Origin: Desulfoluna limicola
Lineage (GTDB): Bacteria; Desulfobacterota; Desulfobacteria; Desulfobacterales; Desulfolunaceae
DNA length: 64,000 bases
Reading direction: 5' to 3'
NCBI RefSeq assembly: GCF_021654575.1
Contig: NZ_AP024488.1
Coordinates: 5,545,501-5,609,500 of the forward strand
The translations under genes and the position numbers were made by a program. A model generated the notes under the pieces. It made no database searches, was not told where the DNA came from, and saw only the letters and a program-made list of their open reading frames with translations. Within the stretch, counting starts at the first letter, position 1; the number at the start of each line of letters is the position of its first letter. Of the stretch, positions 33,601 through 41,816 are shown one piece after another.

Positions 33601-35525
33601 AGTATGACTTGATGGGGCGGGTAAAGCTGATCAGGCGACCCGATAAAACAACGGTGGGGTTCGAATATGATAACAACGGAAATATGACCGCATTGGTCAA
33701 TCCGTCCAATAAACGCCATGGATTTGGGTTTAATGGTGTTGATCTAAGAGATACATACACCACGCCGCACCCAAGGGGTTATTCATACAAATACGATAGA
33801 GACCGACGCCTCACACATATTTATTTCCCGTCAGAAAAAGAGATTTTTTTCGATTATGATGACGGCCACGGTAATAAGTCACTGCTGCGAGAAATCATCA
33901 CACCGGAAGATATCATCAGCTACACATACGCCTGCGGTTCAAAAGTGGGGACGATTACAAAAGATACCGAATCACTCACATGGGGCTATGATGACGATCT
34001 TGTTACATCGACAACTTCTAATGGCATCCTCAGCCAGGCTGTTTCGTATAGGTACGATAATGACGGTGACTTCACAATGGACGGACTCACCTATGCCGGA
34101 AAAACCTATGAGTTGTCTTATGATAATGATGGGCTACTGACCGGCTCCGGAGACTATACTGTCACCAGGAAGCCTGAAAACGGCCTCCCGGATGCAGTAA
34201 CCGGAGGGGTTCTCTCTCTTTACCGGTCGTTTAACGGATATGGTGAAATCGATGGAGTTGCCAGTACCGTCGGTGGGGTAAATGCAGCCTCATGGGCTGT
34301 AACCGACCGAGACAACGCCGGCCGAATCAAAGAGAAAACCGAGACCGTCGATGGGGTGACAGATACTTACAGCTACGACTACGATGACAACGGCAGGCTT
34401 GAAACCGTCACAAAAAACGGAACTCTTGTCGAAGAGTATGGCTATTCCAAAATACCTTACGGAACCTGCACCGTCCGGACAAACACCCTTCGTGGCATCA
34501 CCGCTCAGGATCTGCACTATGACGAAGAAGATCGCCTTTTGAGCATTGGAGAAACATCATATTTTTATGATGAGGACGGCTTCCTTGAATCAAAAGTAAA
34601 AGGCGATGAGACAACAACATACACGTATTCATCCCGTGGTGAACTCTTGAGTGTCGCGCTTCCGTACTCCAGAATCATCACCTACCTCCATGATCCCCTT
34701 GGCAGGCGCATCGCCAAACAGGTCAACGGTGTCATCACAGAAAAATATCTATGGGAGGGCCTCACCACCCTCCTGGCGGTCTTTGACGGATCTGATAATC
34801 TGATCATGCGATTTGAGTATGCCGATGACAGAATGCCCATTTCCATGACAAAAGGATCAGACACCTACACCCTCCTCTATGATCAGGTGGGAACCTTAAG
34901 AGCTGTTTCCGATTCATCAGGTAATATTGTAAAACAAGGCACATACGACACTTTTGGCTATGTTCTGAGTGATACGAATGACGCCTTCACCGTGCCCTTC
35001 GGCTTTGCAGGAGGGCTCCATGACAGGGATACAGGGTTGGTCAGGTTCGGTTATAGGGACTATGACCCAGAGTCCTGTCGGTGGACGGCTAAGGATCCGA
35101 TTTTGTTTGAAGGGGGGGATACGGATCTTTATGGGTATGTTTTGGATGATCCGGTTAATTTGGTAGACCCAGAGGGGCTTCATGGGTTAATTTTATCTAA
35201 ACCCCCTACCTATTTTAGGCCTATTAATAGACTTACACCAAATCAAAGATTTACACCGAGGCCTATTCCAAGACAAACACCAAAGCCTGAATTAATTCGT
35301 CTCGAACGATATATGCCTCCTGTTGAACTTGAAAAAACATGGTGGGGGGAATTCTTGGAAACGTTAAGTAATTTATTGGACTGGGGTGGTGGCGGAGCAA
35401 TTGGGGTTGGTGGCGCGTATATACCTCCATCAGGAAATAATGGTGATCAGTGTCATGATGATAATAATGATATTGATACAAGGGGAGTTTATGATCCAGT
35501 TAATAATCCGTTTGGATATATTTAG
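27645..35525 (+). CDS. Teneurin-like RHS/YD-repeat lipoprotein with internal Hint domain and NHL propeller
   Basis: A 2626-residue surface lipoprotein: signal peptide with lipobox LAGC (Cys22). Domains in order: Ig-like repeats with the strand TTTYTIT (five in residues ~27-640, with a He_PIG/cadherin-like domain, FNSSTGNFSWTPSLG, among them); a carboxypeptidase-regulatory-like domain (~675-740); a Hint domain (residues 957-1094, opening CFAEGTVV, with TPEHPF, closing LLVHN and followed by Ala); six NHL repeats (~1290-1620, IRKVDTNGIITT type); YD repeats to ~2510 with the RHS core RFGYRDYDPESCRW and DPEGL; then a 115-residue tail I do not recognise. The ATG 27645 follows GGAG. The gene is AT-richer than its neighbours. 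The tail may be a toxin, but no immunity gene is evident. Confidence 0.92.
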   Translation: MLPIRKLTYFLLLLSISFLAGCEIEGYFRAEPDTIIRGESATLIWDLEQYSAQADSASIEPEIGSVRVNGSYLVRPDETTTYTITWTGKDLSGKEGTATEKTTVTVIQPPECSLEASSDTVIEGEPITLLWTSKNADSYVIDPHVGDVDPEGWRVVYPAGDTTYTLKVSGPGGTEEASVSITTRPSITVTEPDGVRDYSHQSFTVRWADVDTDENAEISIYYDTGNIGADGALIADGIYENQDSTYDTAIWNTEQVPEGSYYIYAVIDDGKTEPVIVYSDFKVIVDHHSPRFNDISPKSVTELNTLSFYVSANDPNSDPLTFSAANFPEGVSFNSSTGNFSWTPSLGQVGTYNVQFSVTDGVNTDTVDVEITVNKHPVSVTLNANPESIKCGEPTVLSWSSIYAESYTIEPDVGVFTSEGIVSVSPSAPTTYTITATGESGTATDSVTVGINPPEVTISSDVSEIQLQYGQSAKLTWSTSCADSCVIEPEVGENLLNGSAVVTPDYSTEYTITATGPGGTTQKSVIVKVVGPPMVKLSVSQSEIIYGEPVILNWAVKNVSPRPFINQGIGSVEPVGSRELKPDYTTTYAISASNEDKSVFHTITVRVVGSPPPESLSEGSFGEKYQDLVPGDASLESYDEKRFVILTGTVNEINDTPLSGVRVEVFDHPEYGSVLTDSEGRFSIPADGGGVLKLVYTKEDYITSHRQQETSWNDVVIFDPIALVQKDPIETIVTFDGNPGTIITHKSTKIIDPEFGDRSCTMVFTGDNMAYEMDKYGNVIRPLSTITTRATEFTTPESMPSILPPLSAYTYCSELEVDGVERVKFDKPVIVYVDNFLDFPVGGIVPVGYYDRDKGQWIPSENGVVVELLDMNSDGAVDALDSDGDGYPDDLDQDGLYSDEIEGLEESDVYTPGTTYWRVSVNHFTPDDFNWPYGLPRNAISPNPDGEPSSDSDDSECFAEGTVVQSPHGFTPIEQLSEGDHVWSFDEKTGEKILNQISRIYATPDRNLLELTFQGAEEMLEIIRVTPEHPFMVSKRGWTSAEELSPGDLIVSFGGKTITFKSRRQGPEAEIVYNLEVENTHCYFVGESGLLVHNACTGNVDHKKRVLHQDIPIAGTDMPLHYASNRVVNEYKQKVTVPVSGGSVPDSLVAIQVNMDIAGKRFSQTLSALPSQKAEFVYDNRDFRERVLSGRVDAKISIGFVYKAVYKAPWRDIAFGQSGGDSYTWSRARQEITLWRRATLPVYIYSKGANHELSDEIAEGWSLSSQHQVNPSVPSTLYKGDGTTIQNNISIISTVAGTGVEGYNGDGIPAVEAQLRAPRDIAIGPQGNLFICDSYSRVRKVDKNGIITTVAGGGTSGSTEDGIPAVEAYLSPLIIALDPQGNLFIADRSTRRIRKVDTNGIITTVGGEDVWGARDIPLYNPTSIAIDMHGNLYIADTFNRIRKVDTNGIITQIAGIGDVEAYLVGGYYTGEGIPAVEAYLDSKDIALDSQGNLFIAEPALKRIRKVDSNGIITTVAGIGFGVFNGDGIPAVEASLFNPDSIAIDPQGNLFIYDGYYRIRKVDTNGIITTMAGTGICCYNGEGIPAVEAALSRVVSDIAVNHQGTVFVAGERGHRVRKICSRSSFFNGTSIADIPFADENGLGYIMASNGRHKETIDLETGKTLLKFDYDENNLYITDHFGKQVEIVYQDDVPVEIIAPYGVVTKLGIEDNQLKTVTYPDDSYYEFGYTDEGLMEYAVDPEKNRFDYSYNDIGRLTDVFDSEDGHWDYARTAGSDGSIEVAITSVEGNQITSVDHKYSTGKFTSKMTRSTGDVTDSEVSADKLRLTSTALCGMDLSLKYGLDPEHKARFVKEMTLTTTSGLAQTTLRDKIYEDMDTDSIPGLITETITTNSKPTKIVHNVLTATKTVTTPENRTVTSSYDKTTLLPTNISVEGLNDVTYTYYPAGHLHYGRLHYVTSGTRKTEYIYDDDGNLHAIIGPDLKETIFEEYDLMGRVKLIRRPDKTTVGFEYDNNGNMTALVNPSNKRHGFGFNGVDLRDTYTTPHPRGYSYKYDRDRRLTHIYFPSEKEIFFDYDDGHGNKSLLREIITPEDIISYTYACGSKVGTITKDTESLTWGYDDDLVTSTTSNGILSQAVSYRYDNDGDFTMDGLTYAGKTYELSYDNDGLLTGSGDYTVTRKPENGLPDAVTGGVLSLYRSFNGYGEIDGVASTVGGVNAASWAVTDRDNAGRIKEKTETVDGVTDTYSYDYDDNGRLETVTKNGTLVEEYGYSKIPYGTCTVRTNTLRGITAQDLHYDEEDRLLSIGETSYFYDEDGFLESKVKGDETTTYTYSSRGELLSVALPYSRIITYLHDPLGRRIAKQVNGVITEKYLWEGLTTLLAVFDGSDNLIMRFEYADDRMPISMTKGSDTYTLLYDQVGTLRAVSDSSGNIVKQGTYDTFGYVLSDTNDAFTVPFGFAGGLHDRDTGLVRFGYRDYDPESCRWTAKDPILFEGGDTDLYGYVLDDPVNLVDPEGLHGLILSKPPTYFRPINRLTPNQRFTPRPIPRQTPKPELIRLERYMPPVELEKTWWGEFLETLSNLLDWGGGGAIGVGGAYIPPSGNNGDQCHDDNNDIDTRGVYDPVNNPFGYI

Positions 35526-35601
35526 TTGGCTCGGCTGGTAAATTCCTGTTTTTTTGATGGGTAATTCATTGCGTTTGATAGTTTTCCCTATTGAAATAGA
35601 C

Positions 35602-35649
35602 AACCTTCCTTAAGTTAAGCCACTCAAAGCTAAACGAAAGGAAGGTTTT
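35602..35649 (+). terminator. Possible terminator of the RHS gene
   Basis: AACCTTCCTT (35602-35611) pairs with AAGGAAGGTT (35638-35647) across a 26-nt loop and is followed by a short T-run. It lies 77 bp after the stop. The loop is long, so confidence is modest. Confidence 0.4.
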
Positions 35650-35810
35650 AATAAGAATCTATTAAAATTATAGCACTCAAAATGGGATTGCAAGTATCAT
35701 GTTGTTTGGATTCTATGCGGACCGCTTTGAGCGTTTAATAATCAAGCTCTCAATTTTGCGGGGTTGCTTAAGTTTTTGAATCTGCAATAGAAAAAAGGTT
35801 GTTTGTTGTT

Positions 35811-36788
35811 ATGGGTGCTTTCCGTCAAATCAAGTTAATATTGTTAATTATATTTTATAATATACGGATGTTTTTTTCTAAAACAACTAAAGGGTTCTAT
35901 TATTCGAAGATTGGTGTTTTACACTTTGAACTTGAGAACTATTATACTTCAATAATACATTTCAATAAATCAAGAAAATATTCTTATAATGATAGTTTGT
36001 TTACTGAATATAATACATATTATTTAGGGTATTGTTACTTAAACTTGGGCGATTACAAAAAAGCTATCAAGTATCTTGAACAATGCATTAATAAAAACAA
36101 TGAAGATGAAATATTAGAGCTTCTTGGGTGGTGTTATCTGATGGTAAGCAACTATTCCATGGCAAAAAAAATGTATGAAAAGCTCAATGTTTTGGATAAC
36201 TATTCTATAGTTAATAAAATTCAGTATGCTAAGATTTTAATAGAAATGGGCGATAAAAATAAGGCGTTAGAAAGTTTGTCTCAAGCAGAAAGTATCAACC
36301 ATGATTCAATAGTCAATGGTGTTATCAAAAGTATTAAGTATAAATTAAAAGGAGAGCTAATAAAATCAATAGATATTCTCGAAAATGTTATCAAATCCAA
36401 GTACACTGAAGTAAAAGAAGGTAAGTATTTTAAACTTGAGGATTTGTATTTGTTTTTAGCCGAATTGCAAAAGGAAAATGAATCTCACAAAGAGGCCCTT
36501 TCCACTTTAGAAGAGTCTCACAAAAAGAATTCAAAGGATATATGGATCAAAAATGCTTTAGCAATGGAATATGCTGAACAAAAATTAAAGCTTAAAGAGG
36601 CTTTAACGTTGATTAATCAATGCATACTGCACCAGCCTGAAAATCCAATCTTTATTGATACTAAAGCATGGATTTTGTATAGATTGCAGAAAAAAAAATT
36701 ATCTAAAGAATTTATTGAAAAAAGTTTAAATCTAAATCCAGATTCCAAAATGGCTCAGCAGCATTTTGATGAAATTTCAAGGCTTTAG
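35811..36788 (+). CDS. Very AT-rich tetratricopeptide-repeat protein
   Basis: A 325-residue protein with an N-terminal hydrophobic segment (ILLIIFYNIRMFF) and about seven TPR-type helix pairs, e.g. YLGYCYLNLGDYKKAIKYLEQ, split as YYLGYCYLNLGDYK and KAIKYLEQ, then LLGWCYLMVSNYSMAKKMYE and LALTLINQCI near the end. TPR arrays bind other proteins. Base composition is far more AT-rich than any other gene in the window, with AT-ending codons, a sign of transfer. I use ATG 35811; a TTG at 35799 is the other choice. It follows the RHS gene by 285 bp on the same strand; whether it protects against, loads or is unrelated to that protein is not visible. Confidence 0.75.
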   Translation: MGAFRQIKLILLIIFYNIRMFFSKTTKGFYYSKIGVLHFELENYYTSIIHFNKSRKYSYNDSLFTEYNTYYLGYCYLNLGDYKKAIKYLEQCINKNNEDEILELLGWCYLMVSNYSMAKKMYEKLNVLDNYSIVNKIQYAKILIEMGDKNKALESLSQAESINHDSIVNGVIKSIKYKLKGELIKSIDILENVIKSKYTEVKEGKYFKLEDLYLFLAELQKENESHKEALSTLEESHKKNSKDIWIKNALAMEYAEQKLKLKEALTLINQCILHQPENPIFIDTKAWILYRLQKKKLSKEFIEKSLNLNPDSKMAQQHFDEISRL

Positions 36789-36874
36789 CGCAAGTGTGTC
36801 GTCGGCCCGAGGAACGACGGGCGGGAGCATTCGCAACCTGGGGTGCAGGGGATCATCCCCTGTCCGCCGGAGGC
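36789..36874. repeat. Mosaic hairpin repeat, copy 10
   Basis: The loop GAGGAACGA is at 36809-36817 with short paired flanks (GGCCC/GGGC and GC-rich ends). Next come GCAACCTGGGGTGCAGGGG and its ATCATCCCCTG partner, then CCGCCGGAGGC (36864-36874) and seven T. It abuts the TPR gene stop and may serve as its terminator. Confidence 0.8.
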
Positions 36875-36903
36875 TTTTTTTCCCTTATTCCAATCCCTTC
36901 TTT

Positions 36904-39327
36904 TCACCACTCCGTTGGCGTGCCGTCCGCTTTTTCCGCAATGCGGATGTACCGGTACAGGTCAAAGGTGCCGCCCTCGATGGGGTGGGCTTTGAGAAAG
37001 GTCTGGCAGTGCCAGTCATACTCGTCCCAGAAGGTCGGGCTGGTGCGGCGAATGACGTATTTTCTGGCCATCAGGTAATAGGTGATCCTGTCTTTGACTT
37101 TTAAATAGTGGTCCACCAGGGTTTCCACCTCTTCCAGCGGAATCTGGGCAAAGGCGTTGGGGTAGTTGCCCACATGGCCCCGGACAATGCTCAGGGTGTC
37201 GTCTTCCGGCCTTCGCCGTCTCTCCTCCCCAAACATAAATGAGTTGTTGCTGAGGGCCTTGTTCTTGATGACGGAGTAGGCCAGGTCCTCCTGGTCCGGT
37301 GGGGTCACCACCCGGATAAAGGTCACATCAGGAAACATCTCGGTTCGTGCGCCTTTGATGTGGGTGATACGCCGCAGGGCCTTTTCTGTCGTGATTTCAG
37401 ACTGGGTATCACCGGCTAATGTACAGTTTTCTTCCAGGCACCGGTTGAGATGGTCGTGCTGCGGTGTGACGGGGCCTATATGGGCCAGCACCTTGTCAAA
37501 AAATTCGGCCTTGGGGTCCTGTGTTGTGTACGTGATGCCTGTTTCTCGCTCCAGGCCCAGCATGGGGTTTTGGAGGTGGTTTCTGAATTCTGCTCGGGCG
37601 CCCTGGTACCAGCTGTTTCGCATGCCCATGCGTTGGTCGCTGGGCATAAAGCTTAAAAAGCTGTTCTCTCCTTCCATGCGGAGGAAATCCATGTACAAGC
37701 GGGTGACGGCTTGGTGCCCCAAGTTGCCGTAGACATCAAAACCAGCCACGAGAAGGTAGTGAATCCGCTCAAGCAGGGGGAAATCAACCACCCAGGCTGT
37801 TTTGGGGACTTGGCCCACAAGGCCCTTGAGCACCGTGGCGCTGTCAAAGTGCCGGAACACGGTGAGAGCTGCATTGTCGTTGGTGCCGTCGTCCCCGTTC
37901 CAGATCTGGGTGACGTCATTTCCGATATTGTCCGTGTGAAGGCTCTTCAGGTACTCCTCTTTGGCGTTGAGGTATTTTTTCTGCTGGCGGGAGTAGGTGA
38001 ACCAGACACTGGGGATGTTAAGGGTGTTCTCCCGTTCACCGGGCAACGCCAGGTTTTCGCTCATGTCAGCCAGAAAGGCGGAGTCGTTGCTGATGACGTC
38101 TTTGTCCGGATCAAAAAAGAGCACAAAGAAATGGTCATTGATCACGTTTAACGCCACCTGACCTCTGCATACCGGCCCTTTGATGAACCCGTTCACGAAA
38201 AAATGGGCGTCATCCAGCATAAACTTGTACCTGGATTTTGCAGGTAGCTCGACAAAGGCTTTCAGGGGGTTGGCGGCTGTTTCAGGGTCGTAGGAGGGCA
38301 GGCTTGAGACGGCATACTCCGGGGTGAAGAACAGCTCTGTGTACCGCGCCATTTTGGCGTCGGACAAATGATAGACCGTGTGATTCTTCGCCACCACCGC
38401 GGGCGTCTTTTTAAGCCGGTAATAGACGGTGCTTACGCCGGGATCATCATAGGGCCGGACGCTTGCGATCTCCTCGATGGGCTCACCGGGAGGGGTGGCG
38501 GAACGCACCAGTCGATAAAACTCACGATCGGCAAGCCCTTCAAAATGAATATGGGCAATAAAGAGGTGTTCGTAAATGTAGCGGCTTACCAGTTGCCCTT
38601 TAAGCGACTCCCCATTGAAAAAAGTCTCCCAGCGGCGGACGATGTCGGTGGCAAGTGATGAGGCCGCCTCCTGCGCCTTGATGCGTCCGCCGTCCTTGAT
38701 CCATTCCATGATGGCGGCATGCTCCTCTTCCGTGAGGCCGGGCAGGGCGTAGGGCATTCCCCACAACGGATACCGCTTCTCAAAGGTTTCGAAATCTTCG
38801 CTCTTTTCACAGTTGTTGGTCTTGGCAAGGGACAAATCAAAGGACTGGGGAAGGAGCTCGTCCATGGGCTGTGGATGCTTTTGTTTTAACTTCAGCATCA
38901 GGGCGAGGACGGAATTTTCAAGGTTGATGTCAGGGCTCTGGGTGCGCTCGTTCAATACGGAGTGGAACCCTTTGTCCCGCCACTCAGAAGGGGTGTCCGC
39001 ATCAACAAACAAACGGGTGGGGTCGTCGGCGGAGATGCGTGATGCGTTGTAGACCAACAGCTTGGTGGCTCCACGATCCAGACCCTCAAAGGAGGTGAGC
39101 TTCAGTTGACACGGGGCGTCATAACAGCTGTGGCACGCACTGCACCGGTTCTCCAAAATGGGCTGAATATCTTCAAAATAGGTGATGTCTTCCCCTGGGG
39201 TCATATCAACCCGGGACACCGCACGCTCCGGTCCGAATTTTTTATCAAAAACCCTTGCCTGGCGCACACTGCAACCAAAGAGAAGCAGTGCCACACACAG
39301 CACCACCAGAAGACACTTACCTTTCAC
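36904..39327 (-). CDS. cti: Heme-containing cis/trans fatty acid isomerase (lipoprotein form)
   Basis: An 807-residue periplasmic enzyme of the Cti family, which turns cis-unsaturated membrane fatty acids into trans forms to stiffen membranes under solvent or heat stress. It has a lipobox (LLLFGC, Cys19), the heme c motif CSACH followed by another Cys, within ENRCSACHSCYDAP, and the family stretches GMPYALPGLTEEEH, WIKDGGRI and SFMPSDQRMGMRNSW. Its length (~770-800) is normal. The start is a GTG at 39327 supported by AAGGAGG at good spacing. Cti is best known from Pseudomonas and Vibrio; classical Cti has a plain signal peptide, so the lipobox here is notable. It is alone in its gap, near the heme TolB-like gene. 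Confidence 0.9.
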   Translation of the reverse strand: MKGKCLLVVLCVALLLFGCSVRQARVFDKKFGPERAVSRVDMTPGEDITYFEDIQPILENRCSACHSCYDAPCQLKLTSFEGLDRGATKLLVYNASRISADDPTRLFVDADTPSEWRDKGFHSVLNERTQSPDINLENSVLALMLKLKQKHPQPMDELLPQSFDLSLAKTNNCEKSEDFETFEKRYPLWGMPYALPGLTEEEHAAIMEWIKDGGRIKAQEAASSLATDIVRRWETFFNGESLKGQLVSRYIYEHLFIAHIHFEGLADREFYRLVRSATPPGEPIEEIASVRPYDDPGVSTVYYRLKKTPAVVAKNHTVYHLSDAKMARYTELFFTPEYAVSSLPSYDPETAANPLKAFVELPAKSRYKFMLDDAHFFVNGFIKGPVCRGQVALNVINDHFFVLFFDPDKDVISNDSAFLADMSENLALPGERENTLNIPSVWFTYSRQQKKYLNAKEEYLKSLHTDNIGNDVTQIWNGDDGTNDNAALTVFRHFDSATVLKGLVGQVPKTAWVVDFPLLERIHYLLVAGFDVYGNLGHQAVTRLYMDFLRMEGENSFLSFMPSDQRMGMRNSWYQGARAEFRNHLQNPMLGLERETGITYTTQDPKAEFFDKVLAHIGPVTPQHDHLNRCLEENCTLAGDTQSEITTEKALRRITHIKGARTEMFPDVTFIRVVTPPDQEDLAYSVIKNKALSNNSFMFGEERRRRPEDDTLSIVRGHVGNYPNAFAQIPLEEVETLVDHYLKVKDRITYYLMARKYVIRRTSPTFWDEYDWHCQTFLKAHPIEGGTFDLYRYIRIAEKADGTPTEW

Positions 39328-39397
39328 TGGAACCTCCTTGTTTCGTTATTATTCAAAACGCGTTGTTTTGTATGATTAAAGCTGGGGTTAAAAACGT

Positions 39398-39480
39398 GCC
39401 TCCGGCGGCAAGGTGAGCCACTTTGAAAGCTGGTTACGTATGCGCTTTGCCCCTCGTTCCTCGGGGCAAATCACATACGT
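39398..39480. repeat. Mosaic hairpin repeat, copy 11
   Basis: GCCTCCGGCGGCAAGGTGAG then CCACTTTGAAAGC. The central hairpin has arms 39436-39453 and 39463-39480 (18 positions, two mismatches) around TCGTTCCTC (39454-39462). Confidence 0.85.
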
Positions 39481-40059
39481 CTTCAAGCATGAATTTATCG
39501 GGATTATTCATAAAAAACTGTTTATCAAATTCTCTTGAAATTGTTGATCTATAACTTCGGCGGCTCGTCTTTGAAATGAGCTTCAAATATTTTTCGGTTG
39601 CCGTATCCTTTTCTCTCAGCCTCTGCGGAGCTGAGAGAAAAGGAGGCAGCAAACTCGTTAATCCTGCCAATATTCGGTGAACCAATCTGACAGCATTTGA
39701 AGGCTGTTTGCTAAACGTTTCAGTATTTTGTCTTGCGGCTGTGCTTCCGGCGGTAATATTGACCTGGTTCGTTGCCCCGAAGCCTTCGTTCACTCTAAAA
39801 TCAGGGGGATCAAGGTCAATGTTTTGGTGCGTGGAACGCACCCTACGGGCTCCGGAGCCTCAAAGGATCATGACTTGCTCGATCTACTCTGACTATCAAA
39901 AGGTTTACTCGTCAGAAATGGTCGGGATCATCATATCCATGGGCATCCCACCACCACCGTAGGGTGCATTTTATGCACCATGTTCGATCCACCAATGGCT
40001 TTGATTTAATCTGAAATCATGCTGATATCAGGCCCCGTTTTTAAAAACAAAAAGCTGTG

Positions 40060-40207
40060 GCAACCCGCTTTCGAGGTGTCACACTTCGTTGCCGAAGTTG
40101 TTGTTCACGGGCGCAGCCCATCAGCGGATGTGATCGGCCCGAGGAACGAGGGGCGAGAGCATTTGCGAACCTGGGATCCAAGGGCTCAGCCCTTGGCCGC
40201 CGGAGGC
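40060..40207. repeat. Mosaic hairpin repeat, copy 12 (composite)
   Basis: A left fragment GCAACCCGCTTTCGAGGTG is joined to CTTCGTTGCCGAAG. Then comes a reverse-orientation copy with loop GAGGAACGA (40141-40149), the hairpin CCAAGGGCTCAGCCCTTGG in place of the usual one, and CCGCCGGAGGC (40197-40207). Confidence 0.75.
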
Positions 40208-40225
40208 ATCGTTTTTGTAACAGTT

Positions 40226-41803
40226 TCATTTCAACCGAATCTGGTCGATGGCGTCCGGTTTAAACGGCACAAATTCGGGTATGTTTGCCGCCATTGTGGG
40301 GTGACTGAACCTTAAGAGCCGAATGGATGGGGAGTCTACGCCGTTTTTGTCCACATGGGTCAGGTAAAGCTCCGTGTACATGGAGCGGTTTTTGGATGCG
40401 AAGGCAAGCCATCTGCCGTTGGGGGACCAGGTGTGCCAGGAGTTCATATTGATTCGGTTGCAGGTCATCCTCCGGGCTGCTCCGCCGCTGGCGGGGACAA
40501 TGTAAAGGGCGCTGTCCGGTTGGAGCATCAAGCCGCTGCGGCTTTGGGTAAACACAACCCACTGCCCGTCCGGTGACACCCGCGCAAAGGCATTGCTCAT
40601 GCCGTTGTTGCTTGCACCGTTTAAGGGGGTGGGCGCTCCCCCTTTCCCGCCGTTGAACGGCAATCGGAAAATATCGAACTGAACGGGGAACCGGGCGTTG
40701 AGAGTCTCAATGGGCTGGTTCGACACCAGGGTTTTTATGTCCCCCAAATCCGGATGATAAGCGTTTGTTGTCTCTGCCCGGGAAAAAAGAAGGGCGGATT
40801 CGTCGGGGTACCAGCTGGGGTCGGTGTGGACATAACCCCAGTCTTGGGCTCCATTCAGGGGGGCAAAACTTTCGTCTTGTCGGTCATAGACCCCCAAAAA
40901 TCCAAAGGTCGGGAAAAAGAGCTGGGAGTACGCGGGGTCGCCTGAGAGCACCATGAGGCTGATCTCATTGACGGGGCTCACCAGGAAGCGCCCGGTGGGT
41001 GAGGGTTTGGCAAAGCTTCCCCGGGTGTCGGGGAAAAAGGGTGGCTTCGGGTAGTTTTTCCAGGTCATGACGTCGTCCTCTGTCACAACCATGGTTTCAG
41101 ACACAGGCTTGACCCAGTGGGCACCGCCGTCTCCGGCCACATTCATCTCCATGGCAAGAAGCGACCCATCGGCACTGGTTTGATGGCAGCCGCTGCATAC
41201 GGGCTGGTTGTCCATGACGGTTTTCGGCGAATGGGTATCGCTCACTGCCCCCAGTTTCCAGGAAATGCCCCTGACGTAGCCTTCGGACTGCTGATAGGGC
41301 AGCGGCAGCTGGCGGTACAATATGGCCGCTTCCACGGCGTCTTCTGAAATAGTAAAGCGGCTGCTTGCCGTGGCAAGAAGGGTTTCGGAAGCATCCCCAC
41401 CCAGTCCATGGATTTGAATCTCTACTGGTTTGTCGCCGGCCTGCTCTTTGATTTTCTGCCAGGTGCTTTCCCTCGGCTGCCAGGAAGTCCCCTTGGAGAA
41501 GGCGTACACCGGATTGCCATGGGACGGTTTTACTTGAATGAGCCAGCGCCGAATGCCTTGTGTTTGAGTTGCCCATTCAAACAAGGGGGAGGCCATGTCC
41601 TTTGGGTAGACAGAACCGGGGAGGGGCTCAAGAAGGTGACTGGTGCCGGTGGGGGGAAGGGGTTCTTCCTTTTCAAGGATGAGACGAACCTGGCTGGCCG
41701 TGGGGCTTGACTCGCTGAGGGGCTCTTGCTGGGATCTGCTTCCCGCACAGCGGGCACACAACACAGCGCATGACAAGAGGCATACCCATAAAATGCGTTG
41801 CAT
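40226..41803 (-). CDS. Heme-binding TolB-like beta-propeller lipoprotein
   Basis: A 525-residue envelope protein. The N-terminus is a lipoprotein-type signal with several cysteines (LSCAVLCARCAGS), so the exact lipid site is uncertain. A heme c motif CSGCH (in NQPVCSGCHQTSADGS) lies in the middle, next to PD40/TolB-type blades (FARVSPDGQWVVFTQS, HTWSPNGRWLAFAS, DPSWYPDESALLFS) that should fold as a propeller. I use ATG 41803, five bases after AAGGAG; the GTG two codons up would overlap that site. It starts 13 bp after the K+ channel gene stop, so the two form an operon. A role in envelope sensing or electron transfer is possible; nothing specific is shown. Confidence 0.8.
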   Translation of the reverse strand: MQRILWVCLLSCAVLCARCAGSRSQQEPLSESSPTASQVRLILEKEEPLPPTGTSHLLEPLPGSVYPKDMASPLFEWATQTQGIRRWLIQVKPSHGNPVYAFSKGTSWQPRESTWQKIKEQAGDKPVEIQIHGLGGDASETLLATASSRFTISEDAVEAAILYRQLPLPYQQSEGYVRGISWKLGAVSDTHSPKTVMDNQPVCSGCHQTSADGSLLAMEMNVAGDGGAHWVKPVSETMVVTEDDVMTWKNYPKPPFFPDTRGSFAKPSPTGRFLVSPVNEISLMVLSGDPAYSQLFFPTFGFLGVYDRQDESFAPLNGAQDWGYVHTDPSWYPDESALLFSRAETTNAYHPDLGDIKTLVSNQPIETLNARFPVQFDIFRLPFNGGKGGAPTPLNGASNNGMSNAFARVSPDGQWVVFTQSRSGLMLQPDSALYIVPASGGAARRMTCNRINMNSWHTWSPNGRWLAFASKNRSMYTELYLTHVDKNGVDSPSIRLLRFSHPTMAANIPEFVPFKPDAIDQIRLK

Positions 41804-41816
41804 GCTCACTCCTTCG

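Larger units (their letters stand above)
39328..40225. other. Intergenic with repeat copies 11 and 12
   Basis: About 900 bp without a supported gene. Copies 11 (39398-39480) and 12 (40060-40207) are separated by AT-moderate DNA with short open frames on both strands that look like nothing known. The promoter of the cti gene should lie just right of 39327. Confidence 0.55.

Noticed and set aside
35526..35798. Possible small immunity gene between the RHS and TPR genes
   Set aside because: No open frame of useful length with a ribosome site exists in this gap.
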